Shown piece after piece: positions 1 through 7,258 of a stretch of DNA of 64,000 nt. This DNA comes from JABWBP01 sp964522165 (lineage in GTDB: Bacteria; Calditrichota; Calditrichia; RBG-13-44-9; J075). Each line of letters begins with the position of its first letter. The first letter of the stretch is position 1. The stretch spans positions 13,506 to 77,505 of the forward strand of contig CAZFVV010000007.1 of NCBI GenBank assembly GCA_964522165.1, in the 5' to 3' direction. A program made the translations under genes and the position numbers. The notes beneath the pieces are model-generated. The model was not told the DNA's origin. It did not search any database and saw only the letters and a list, made by a program, of their open reading frames with translations.

Positions 1-1
1 C

Positions 2-736
2 CTGGAAAGCGAGCTGTTCGGGTACGAAAAAGGCGCATTTACCGGGGCGACCCAGCGGCGGATCGGCAAGTTCGAGCAGGCCGGCGGGGGGAGCATTTTC
101 CTGGATGAGATCGGCGACATGAGCCTGGCCACCCAGGCCAAGCTGCTGCGGGCGCTGCAAAACAAAGAAATCTACCGCTTAGGCGGCAATCACAAGATTA
201 TCGTGGACGTGCGCATCATCGCCGCCACCCACCAGAACTTGGAAGCGATGGCAGAAGAAGGGCGTTTTCGCAATGATCTCTATTACCGCCTGAACGTGTT
301 TCCCCTTACCCTGCCGCCCCTGCGGGAGCGCAAGGAAGACATTCCCGCCCTGGCGCACCATTTTGTGCAGCATTCCGCCGCCAAGAGCATCGACCGCCCG
401 GCCCTGGCGCTGCTGATGGAGTACCACTGGCCCGGCAACGTGCGGGAACTGCAAAACGCCCTGGAACGGGCGGCGATTGTTTGCAACGATTATCTGATCC
501 GGGTGGAAGATCTTCCCGCGGCCATCCGGCAGGCAAATCCGTCCGGCGGGGGATTCGAGCTTCCCGAGGAAGGGATTCACTGGGATGAATTCGAGAAGAG
601 CCTGGTGCTCCAGGCGCTGCAAAAGGCGGGCAACAATAAAACCCGCGCCGCGGATCTCCTGGGAGTTACCCGCCGCCGGCTCTATTCCATGATGGAACGG
701 TTCAATATTACGGAGCCGGGTACACCTGGCGGGTAA
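2..736 (+). CDS. Sigma-54-dependent response regulator (NtrC/AtoC type), 3' part
   Basis: Only the last 244 residues are in the window; the frame is open to the left edge. The fragment holds the sigma-54 contact loop GAFTGA (visible residues 11-16), the Walker B segment FLDEIGD (about 36-42), the sensor region and the arginine-finger helices of an AAA+ enhancer-binding protein. It ends in a Fis-type helix-turn-helix around KAGNNKTRAADLLGVTRRRL. Proteins of this family bind upstream activator sites and use ATP hydrolysis to open promoters held by RNA polymerase with sigma-54. The N-terminal signal-receiving domain lies outside the window, so whether it is a two-component regulator cannot be seen. 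The last 29 nt overlap the convergent SPOR gene. Confidence 0.93.
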   Translation: MESELFGYEKGAFTGATQRRIGKFEQAGGGSIFLDEIGDMSLATQAKLLRALQNKEIYRLGGNHKIIVDVRIIAATHQNLEAMAEEGRFRNDLYYRLNVFPLTLPPLRERKEDIPALAHHFVQHSAAKSIDRPALALLMEYHWPGNVRELQNALERAAIVCNDYLIRVEDLPAAIRQANPSGGGFELPEEGIHWDEFEKSLVLQALQKAGNNKTRAADLLGVTRRRLYSMMERFNITEPGTPGG

Positions 737-2171
737 ATTCTTTCCCGGAGGAGAGCCAGGCGTTCCGGTCCGCATCTCCGTTGCGCATGGCTTCGTTTTT
801 CAGGCGCTCCGCCTCTTCCCTGGGGTAGTATCCCAGGGTAATAGCAAAATGTTGTTTGGCAGTCTGGTACACTTTGGCGTCGTATTTCTTCTGCCCCAGC
901 GCCTGGGCTATTTTTACCGCCTCTTCCTCCGAATTGCTCTCCCGCGCAACAATAAAAAAACTTCCCCCGAAAGCCGTCGCAGCCGTATCCGGGGCGGTTT
1001 TCTGCTCCGCGGTCTGGCCGTTTTTCTGCGGGCTTTCCGATGACGGTTCGCCGGAGGGGGAAACGGTATAACGGCGCTGGTTTTCGGAACTGTAAATTCT
1101 TTCCCGGAACAGTTTTTCGCCGGAGAGGGTTGCGGTCTCCTTCAAAATGCCCTTTTGCAGCGCTTCATCGCGGATTTGGCGGGCTTTTTCGGGCGAATAG
1201 GGTCCCAGGACGGTGACATAATTTCCATTGCTGGTCCAATACGCTTCCGAGGAATAACCTTTATCGAACAGGCCTTCCGCCTGGCGGACCGCCTCGTCCA
1301 TGCTGTTGCTGTACCCGGCGAGCACATAGGTGCGGTTTCCATCGCCTTGGTATTTCATGGTAGTCGCCGGGAGGCTTTGAGGGGGCGCTGCAGGAGTTAG
1401 CGCGGAGCTGTCCCCGGTTACCGGGAAAGCGCCCTGCGACTGCGAAGAGGGGGCGCCGGAGGGATAAATCTTTTCTCTTAAAGCCGCGCCGGAGGAGAGG
1501 TACGCATCGCTGCGAACGATTCCTTTCTGCACCGCCTCGTCTTTGAGCCGGGCGGCCTGTTCCCGGGGATAGCGCCCCAAACTTACGATATAAAACTGGT
1601 TGGAAGACAGGAAAACTTCCCCGGGATACCCTTGTTGCCGGTAGGAATCGGCCAGTTGGATGGCGCTTTCCCGGGATTTGCCGGAAGAGACGATAATGTA
1701 CACCCCGTTTCCGGCCGCGGGCGGGGGAAGCGAGGTCAGCAATTCCGCCTCTGCTTCCGGCTCTGGCGGCCGGGGAAAGATTCGTCCCTCGAAATCTTCC
1801 CCGGTGGAAATGTACGCATAGTTGAATTCCAGGCCGGCTTTGACGACCTTTTCTTTGAGCTTTTTCGCTTTTTTGTAGGGAACCCGCCCCGCCGTCACCA
1901 CATATTTGTTCAGCGGAACCTGATGCACTTCGCAGGGGAAACCCTTCTCCTGGAGAAATTCCGCCTTTTGCAGCGCCTCTTTGCGATTGTGCGCGGTATA
2001 GGCCACAACATAGACCGAATCCTGCGGGGCCGCGGCCAAAATGCTCCCCGACCCGGCCAACAACAGGATGATGAGCAACCCCAAAATTCTTTTGAAATGT
2101 CGCAGGTATTGTTCCAACCAGACCGTCTCGTTGAAGGTGAACGCGTTATTGCCCTCCCGGAAAATGTTCAA
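708..2171 (-). CDS. Exported protein with four SPOR-like repeats
   Basis: The 487-residue product has a hydrophobic segment at about 30-48 (signal peptide or anchor), then four SPOR-like repeats of about 82 residues at roughly 52-133, 156-237, 280-361 and 404-485. Each begins with a VYVVAY/FFIVAR-type strand, has a YPREQAxRLKDEAxxKG helix, and ends in a LSSGxxFRExIYP motif. SPOR domains bind denuded septal peptidoglycan, so a cell-envelope or division-site role is likely (family knowledge). The repeats are separated by Pro/Ser/Gln-rich linkers. The assigned start is TTG without a clear Shine-Dalgarno and the first 25 residues before the hydrophobic segment look unusual, so the real start may lie slightly downstream. 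Confidence 0.85.
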   Translation of the reverse strand: MNIFREGNNAFTFNETVWLEQYLRHFKRILGLLIILLLAGSGSILAAAPQDSVYVVAYTAHNRKEALQKAEFLQEKGFPCEVHQVPLNKYVVTAGRVPYKKAKKLKEKVVKAGLEFNYAYISTGEDFEGRIFPRPPEPEAEAELLTSLPPPAAGNGVYIIVSSGKSRESAIQLADSYRQQGYPGEVFLSSNQFYIVSLGRYPREQAARLKDEAVQKGIVRSDAYLSSGAALREKIYPSGAPSSQSQGAFPVTGDSSALTPAAPPQSLPATTMKYQGDGNRTYVLAGYSNSMDEAVRQAEGLFDKGYSSEAYWTSNGNYVTVLGPYSPEKARQIRDEALQKGILKETATLSGEKLFRERIYSSENQRRYTVSPSGEPSSESPQKNGQTAEQKTAPDTAATAFGGSFFIVARESNSEEEAVKIAQALGQKKYDAKVYQTAKQHFAITLGYYPREEAERLKNEAMRNGDADRNAWLSSGKEFTRQVYPAP

Positions 2172-2447
2172 ACTTAAGGTTTCTGCCGCGGAGATGCAAT
2201 TTTTTCTTCAAGCCGGGCCGATCAGCGCCAAACGACGGGCCCGATGTTCCGCACGCCTTTCACAGTCTCATTTTCCCGGTGAAAATTTTATTCGTAATAT
2301 TGAACCCCTGTCTGTATATTTCTCGAGCGGGTGAGGTCAAGAGCGTCAGGGTGATTATCTGGCATTGGAAATTCTCATAATGTCACGTGATTGGACACCC
2401 ATAGAGCCTTAATGACGAAAGCAATCCCTTGAGAAAGGAGGGCTGCT

Positions 2448-3614
2448 TTGGCGAGATTCTGCGGCGTTTGGGGCGCCATTCTGTTACTGGCGGGGATAAA
2501 TGCGGCAGCGGCGCAAGATTCCCTCAAGATCATTACCTATAACTTGCAGGGGATGAAGCCCGGCACGGATCCCCAGGAGCGCCTGTTCCATACTATTCAA
2601 TATCTGAAAATACTGAACCCGGACATCATCGGGTTACAGGAGATCAATGAAACGCTCACCGGCGGGGGCGTTGATAACCAGGCCCGGGTCATTGCGGATT
2701 CGCTGGGCGCTTATTTTGGCGTTACCTACCACTATTATATCAGTTATACGCACCTGTCCTGGAACAACCAGTTCAAAGAGTATATCGGGATTATCAGCAA
2801 GCACCCGGTTGAACAGAGCGGATTTCAGCAACTGGTTCCGGGAGTATTTCCCCGGAAGGTGGTATGGAATCACATCAATACCCCCCTGGGGAAGATCAAT
2901 TTTTTTAATACTCACCTGGATTTCAACAGCACGGCCACGCGGGTTCAACAAGTTCAGCAGGTCATGGGATACGTTGACCAGACCGAAAACGCCGTTCCGG
3001 CGCTGGCGTCCGTTCTGACCGGCGATTTTAACGATACCCCGGGGTCGCAGCCCATTCTGTTGCTGACTGCTACCGGCACGGACACGTTTTTTATCGATAC
3101 CTATTACGCCGCGAATCCGGCGTTGCCGGGGTACACCGTTCCCGCCCAGGCGCCCTCTTCAAGAATCGATTACATTTTTTACAAGAATACCGGGCAACTT
3201 ATGATCGATACCTCTCGGGTGATCATGAACCAGCCTTATAACGGAACCAATTATTGCTCCGACCACCTGGGCGTGATGACCCTTTTCAGCGCCGGCGGCA
3301 GCGGAACCGGTTCCGGCGGCAGCCCTGTCGCCCCGGGCGGTTTCGAATTATATCAAAATTACCCCAATCCTTTCAACCCCGCCACCACGATCCCCTACTA
3401 CCTGCCGCGAAGAGGAGAAGTCGCCTTGCGCATCTACAACAGCGTGGGAAGAAATATCAGAACGCTGGTTTACGAAATTCAAAGCGCGGGATTCAAAACC
3501 GCGATTTGGGACGGAAAAGATGATACATCTTCGGCGGTTGCCAGCGGCATCTATTTCTATCAACTGAAGACCGGCGAGTTTACCCAAACCCGCAAGCTTT
3601 TGCTGCTGAAGTGA
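2448..3614 (+). CDS. Secreted endonuclease/exonuclease/phosphatase-family protein with C-terminal sorting domain
   Basis: The 388-residue protein starts at TTG with AGGAGG six bases upstream (2436-2441). It has a short signal peptide ending near AAAAQ, then an EEP fold: NLQGM, IGLQEINE (metal-binding Glu), LTGDFNDTPGS, RIDYIF and SDHLGV are the expected active-site motifs of Mg-dependent nucleases and phosphodiesterases. After a Gly/Ser linker (about 282-297) the last 90 residues form the FlgD-like/type A sorting domain, with YPNPFNPATTIPYYLP, YNSVGRNIRTLV and SGIYFYQLKTGEF, ending KLLLLK. This tail directs proteins to type IX or related secretion in the FCB group. The substrate (DNA, phospholipid, sugar phosphate) cannot be told from sequence. 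Confidence 0.92.
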   Translation: MARFCGVWGAILLLAGINAAAAQDSLKIITYNLQGMKPGTDPQERLFHTIQYLKILNPDIIGLQEINETLTGGGVDNQARVIADSLGAYFGVTYHYYISYTHLSWNNQFKEYIGIISKHPVEQSGFQQLVPGVFPRKVVWNHINTPLGKINFFNTHLDFNSTATRVQQVQQVMGYVDQTENAVPALASVLTGDFNDTPGSQPILLLTATGTDTFFIDTYYAANPALPGYTVPAQAPSSRIDYIFYKNTGQLMIDTSRVIMNQPYNGTNYCSDHLGVMTLFSAGGSGTGSGGSPVAPGGFELYQNYPNPFNPATTIPYYLPRRGEVALRIYNSVGRNIRTLVYEIQSAGFKTAIWDGKDDTSSAVASGIYFYQLKTGEFTQTRKLLLLK

Positions 3615-3677
3615 GCGATCGGCTTCGATCAAAAATGACGGAATTAACCTCGAGCAGCTTCTAAACGCGGAGATGGA

Positions 3678-4424
3678 ATGGCTGTTGGAAAATCTCCATT
3701 AATGATCGCCCATCGCGGGGAACGAATCCTGGCGCCGGAAAACACCATTGCCGCGGGGCGGCTGGCGCTGGAGCAAGGCGCCACCGCCCTGGAAGTGGAC
3801 GTGCGGATGTGCCGCTCCGGGACGCCGGTGCTCTTCCATGACGCTTATCTATGGAAGCACTTCAAGAAGTCGAAGGCGGTGGCCTTGTGTAGCGTAGAAG
3901 AATTGAAAGCTCTCGCGTTCCGGCAAAATCACTACCAGCGCCCGGATCGCATCTGCACTTTGGAAGAATTTTTAGAAGAATTCAAGAATACCGTTCCGCT
4001 CAACCTGGACGCCAAATCCCTGGCGCCCAATCCCCACCACTTCGCCGAGCGCCTGGTGGAGCTGCTGCGGCGGATGAATATTCGCCCGCAGGTATGGATT
4101 TCCTCTTTCAATCCCTACTTGCTGCGAAAAATCAAAAAGATCGACCGGAACATTCGCACCGGGTATTTATTCCAGAATCCCCCGCAATTGCACAAACTGA
4201 TCGACATTTTTCTCTCTACCGACGCCTGGCATCCGCATTACAAGAACGTGACCGACCGGCTGGTCGAAAAAGCCCGCAAGATGAAGAAGGAGATTTATAT
4301 CTGGACCGTCAACGAGGAGTCGATCCTCCAGCGCATCCAGAAATATGATTACCAGGGGATTATCACCGACCGGTTTTTTCGGAATTCCGTTCCTCATTCC
4401 GACGCCAGCGAGCACCCGGAATAA
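3678..4424 (+). CDS. Glycerophosphodiester phosphodiesterase (GDPD)
   Basis: This 248-residue protein carries the GDPD signature: AHRGERILAPENT at the N terminus, ALEVDVRMCRSGTPVLFHD with the metal-binding Glu/Asp and catalytic His, and the terminal strand ITDRFF. It lacks a signal peptide, so a cytoplasmic enzyme of the UgpQ type that hydrolyses glycerophosphodiesters to glycerol-3-phosphate and an alcohol is likely. It follows the secreted EEP protein after 63 bp and precedes the MFS-acyltransferase fusion by 33 bp, so the three may be co-transcribed. The acyltransferase neighbour suggests a phospholipid salvage or remodelling theme (inference). Confidence 0.92.
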   Translation: MAVGKSPLMIAHRGERILAPENTIAAGRLALEQGATALEVDVRMCRSGTPVLFHDAYLWKHFKKSKAVALCSVEELKALAFRQNHYQRPDRICTLEEFLEEFKNTVPLNLDAKSLAPNPHHFAERLVELLRRMNIRPQVWISSFNPYLLRKIKKIDRNIRTGYLFQNPPQLHKLIDIFLSTDAWHPHYKNVTDRLVEKARKMKKEIYIWTVNEESILQRIQKYDYQGIITDRFFRNSVPHSDASEHPE

Positions 4425-4457
4425 TGCCGCCATTTCCCCTAATTCATGGAGTAAACC

Positions 4458-6275
4458 ATGGCCACAAAGCTATTACCCCGGCGCTTTCCCGCCTACATCA
4501 TCACCCAGAGCTTGGGCGCCTTCAACGATAATTTTTTCAAGATGCTGCTGCAACTGTACGTGTTGCAGGTTCTGGTGGTAAAACACGCCGAGCAGGTGAT
4601 GTCGGAAGAGACCTTCATTTTCCTGGCCACGCTCATCTTCACGGTTCCTTTCGTGATATTCGGCGCCTGGTCGGGCTACCTGGCGGATAAATACGCCAAA
4701 TCGGAAGTGATGCGGGTGGTAAAATTCGCGGAAATCGGCATTATGCTCCTGGGCGCGCTGGCGCTGTACCGGGAGAATGTAAATATGATGTTCGCAGTGC
4801 TGTTCCTGATGGCCTCGCAGAGCACTTTTTTCAGCCCCGCCAAGTACGGATACATTCCCGAGGCCTCCCGGCCGCAGGCAGTGACCGCCGCCAACGGCTG
4901 GGTGGAGATGACTACCTTCCTTTCGATTATCCTGGGAACCGCGGTCACCGGGTTTTTATTGACCTACCACGACTTTAGCGCTGTAAAAGTGGCTTATTAT
5001 TGCATTGGGGTGGCGGCTGCGGGGTCTCTGTCGGCGCTGTTTATCGCCAAAGTGCCGGCGGCGGGAACCGCTAAACGCTTCCCGTTGAACCCGCTGGCGG
5101 GGATCATCAACGACCTGGCGTTTCTGAAAAAACAGAAAGGGCTATTTCTGGCGGCGCTGGCGAACAGCTATTTCTGGCTGATCGGGTTGATTTTCCAGAC
5201 CAACATTCTCATTTACGGAAAAAATATGCTTGCCGGACATCCCAACGGAACCATTCTGCTCTCCCTGCTCCCCGCCTACATCGGGGTGGGAATTGCCCTG
5301 GGATCTCTGCTGGCCAGCCGCTGGTCCGGCAAAAAGGTGGAAATCGGGCTGGTGCCGTTAGGCGGGTTAGGAATGGCCTTCTCCGGGATCGCCCTCTATT
5401 TTACCACCCAGGCTTATGCGCTCGCCGCGGTGGTGCTGTTCATCGCCGGAATGTTCGGAGGGCTGTACATCGTTCCCCTGTACGCCTACCTGCAATTTTT
5501 CGCAAAGGAGGATGAAAAAGGCCGGGTGATGGCCACTACCGGCATCCTCAACGGGCTGTTCATGGTGCTGGGATCGTTTATCTACGGCCTGTTCGCGGTG
5601 AACCTGGCAGTGCCCGCCCATAGCATTTATTTGATCATGGGGATCATCACCCTGTTGGTGCTCGCTTATTTGTGCATCGCCCGGGAAGAGTATTTTACCC
5701 GGTTTATCGCCTGGCTGTTAACCCGCACTGTTTACCGGCTGCGAATTCGCGGAATCGAAAATGTTCCCTTTCGCGGCCCGGTGCTGCTGGCCGCCAATCA
5801 CATTTCTGCACTTGATCCCCTGCTGATCGCCTCAACCAGCCAGCGGTTCATCCATTTCCTCCTCGCCAGCGAGATTTCAACTTCCCCGCCGCTGCGCAAA
5901 TTATTTGACCTGATGGATGTAATCCCCCTGGACTCCCGCGCCGGTAAAACATCCGCCGACCAGGGACTGGCCGATGCCCGCCGCCAATTGCAGAATGGCC
6001 ATGCCGTGTGTATTTTTCCGGAAGGCGTTCCCGCGCGGCAGGGCAGCCCGGGCAAATTTCGCTTAGACGTAAATGCGCTTCTGGCAGGGCTGGATTGCCC
6101 GGTAATCCCGGTATTGATCTACAATGAGCGGGAAGACCGGGGAGGGATCGCTAAGCGCCGGAAGAAAGGGAGATTTCTGAACTCTATCGGCATTGTTTTC
6201 GGAGCGCCGCTGGCGGCCGATTCACCTGCAAGCGCTATTGAAAAGGCGATTCGGGAGCTGGCGGGGGGCAGGTAA
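4458..6275 (+). CDS. MFS transporter (LplT-like) fused to a 1-acylglycerophosphate acyltransferase (PlsC) domain
   Basis: The 605-residue protein has an MFS half of about 400 residues with some 12 hydrophobic segments, beginning RRFPAYIITQSLGAFNDNFFKM, the opening typical of LplT lysophospholipid flippases. A PlsC-type acyltransferase domain follows, with the NHISALDP box (HX4D) near residue 447 and FPEG near 520. In enterobacteria LplT is a separate protein paired with Aas; here the flippase and acyltransferase are one chain, and the AMP-binding acyl-ACP synthetase domain of Aas is absent. The likely job is import and re-acylation of lysophospholipid at the inner membrane, with acyl-ACP or acyl-CoA supplied by other enzymes. 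A GGAG lies 6-7 bases before the ATG. Confidence 0.9.
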   Translation: MATKLLPRRFPAYIITQSLGAFNDNFFKMLLQLYVLQVLVVKHAEQVMSEETFIFLATLIFTVPFVIFGAWSGYLADKYAKSEVMRVVKFAEIGIMLLGALALYRENVNMMFAVLFLMASQSTFFSPAKYGYIPEASRPQAVTAANGWVEMTTFLSIILGTAVTGFLLTYHDFSAVKVAYYCIGVAAAGSLSALFIAKVPAAGTAKRFPLNPLAGIINDLAFLKKQKGLFLAALANSYFWLIGLIFQTNILIYGKNMLAGHPNGTILLSLLPAYIGVGIALGSLLASRWSGKKVEIGLVPLGGLGMAFSGIALYFTTQAYALAAVVLFIAGMFGGLYIVPLYAYLQFFAKEDEKGRVMATTGILNGLFMVLGSFIYGLFAVNLAVPAHSIYLIMGIITLLVLAYLCIAREEYFTRFIAWLLTRTVYRLRIRGIENVPFRGPVLLAANHISALDPLLIASTSQRFIHFLLASEISTSPPLRKLFDLMDVIPLDSRAGKTSADQGLADARRQLQNGHAVCIFPEGVPARQGSPGKFRLDVNALLAGLDCPVIPVLIYNEREDRGGIAKRRKKGRFLNSIGIVFGAPLAADSPASAIEKAIRELAGGR

Positions 6276-6277
6276 AA

Positions 6278-6373
6278 GGGGCAGGAGCAGGGACAGGGGC
6301 AGGAGGCAGGAGGCAGTAAACAACTCGCAATCCGGGTTGCCTACTTGCCTACTGCTTACTGCCTACTGCTTTC
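6278..6373. repeat. Word-run inverted repeat (GGCAGGAGGCAGTAA family)
   Basis: Left arm 6278-6319 is built of GGCAGGAGCAGG-like words; right arm 6337-6373 reads TTGCCTACTTGCCTACTGC, roughly the reverse complement. It lies between two convergent genes, and the right arm supplies the last codons (SRQ) and stop of the TPR gene. Confidence 0.75.
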
Positions 6374-6682
6374 CTTGCGAATTCTTTTCAGGAAAACCTC
6401 CATCTCCTTCGCGGTTTGGAGGTCTCCCTGCCGGTTGGCGATCGCGATGCCGCTTTGGTAAACCTGCGCGGCTTCCCCGGTTTGCCGGTCTTTTTCCAGC
6501 GCCCTGCCCAGTTCCCGGTAGGCCGCGGAATACTCCGGGTTCAGCCGCACCGCCTCCCGCAGCGCCGCCGCGGCGTTCGCGTACTCCCCGACTTTCAGGT
6601 ATTCCATGCCCAGGGTGTAGCGGAACAGGGGGTTGCCGGGTTCGCTGTTCACCAAAGCTTCCAACTGCTTTATGCGCTCCAT
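6356..6682 (-). CDS. Small TPR-repeat protein
   Basis: This 108-residue protein has about two and a half tetratricopeptide repeats. One runs from NPLFRYTLGMEYLKVGEYANAAAALREAVRLNP and the next begins SAAYRELGRALEKDRQTGEAAQVYQSG. No signal peptide is visible, so it is probably a cytoplasmic protein-protein interaction module. The final residues (ESSRQ and the stop codon) lie inside a word-run repeat, so the natural C terminus may have been altered by repeat growth. Function is unknown beyond the fold. Confidence 0.85.
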   Translation of the reverse strand: MERIKQLEALVNSEPGNPLFRYTLGMEYLKVGEYANAAAALREAVRLNPEYSAAYRELGRALEKDRQTGEAAQVYQSGIAIANRQGDLQTAKEMEVFLKRIRKESSRQ

Positions 6683-6706
6683 TTTCCTGAATCCTTGCGG
6701 TATTGT

Positions 6707-6804
6707 GGGGTGGATGGGTTAATGAGGGGTTGCGAAAAGCACGGCAAGATGTTTAGAATACCCATGCACTCATTTACTCATCAACCCATCTACTCAGCCA
6801 CCCA
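6707..6804. repeat. Word-run inverted repeat (GATGGGTTAATGAG family)
   Basis: Left words GGTGGATGGGTTAATGAGG start at about 6709; right words CTCATTTACTCATCAACCC and CATCTACTCAGCC run from about 6773 to 6804. The right arm contains the stop codon of the MOSC gene (TAG at 6790-6792) and codons for its last residues. Confidence 0.7.
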
Positions 6805-7239
6805 CTGCACCCCGTCTCCCAGGGCAATTTCCCCATCATCCAGCACTTCACCGAAGATCCCGCCGCCCCCGTGATCTCCCAGCGCCGCCCGCAATCCCTG
6901 CCATGCTTGATCCATGCGCTCGCAGGGACGGGTTTCGCCCCAAACGTGGATGCGGCAGCTCCCGATCTGCAAAATCTTTCCCCGGGTGTTCTCCAGATCG
7001 ATTCCGCTGACCATCAGGTTGGCGCGGCGGGCGGAGGGATCGATCTCAACCCCTAACCGTGCCATTACCGTTGCCCACCTTTCCTTAGAGATAATGGTTA
7101 CCTGGCGTTTGCCGCCCTGGTTGGCATTGTTCAGCAGCCCCGCCCCGGCTCGCAGGATTGCCCGCTCGACCGGGTCCATCGGCCCTAAGCGGGCCCGTTT
7201 TATCCAGATCGCTTCCAACCTGCCGTTATCCTGTATCAT
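6790..7239 (-). CDS. MOSC-domain protein
   Basis: The 149-residue protein matches the MOSC fold throughout: QVTIISKERW, RRANLMVSGIDL, a GKILQIG strand, then WGETRPCERMD with the invariant Cys, and IFGEVLDDGEIALGD at the end. MOSC domains occur in molybdenum-cofactor sulfurases and in mARC-type reductases, where the Cys binds sulfur or molybdopterin; small stand-alone versions are common and poorly characterised. The chosen ATG at 7239 has GGAAAGG seven to eight bases upstream; a longer frame starting at 7293 would overlap the sensor gene and has no such site. It lies 19 bp behind the hybrid sensor and is probably co-transcribed with it. Confidence 0.88.
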   Translation of the reverse strand: MIQDNGRLEAIWIKRARLGPMDPVERAILRAGAGLLNNANQGGKRQVTIISKERWATVMARLGVEIDPSARRANLMVSGIDLENTRGKILQIGSCRIHVWGETRPCERMDQAWQGLRAALGDHGGGGIFGEVLDDGEIALGDGVQWVAE

Positions 7240-7258
7240 AATGGTTTTCCTTTCCCGA

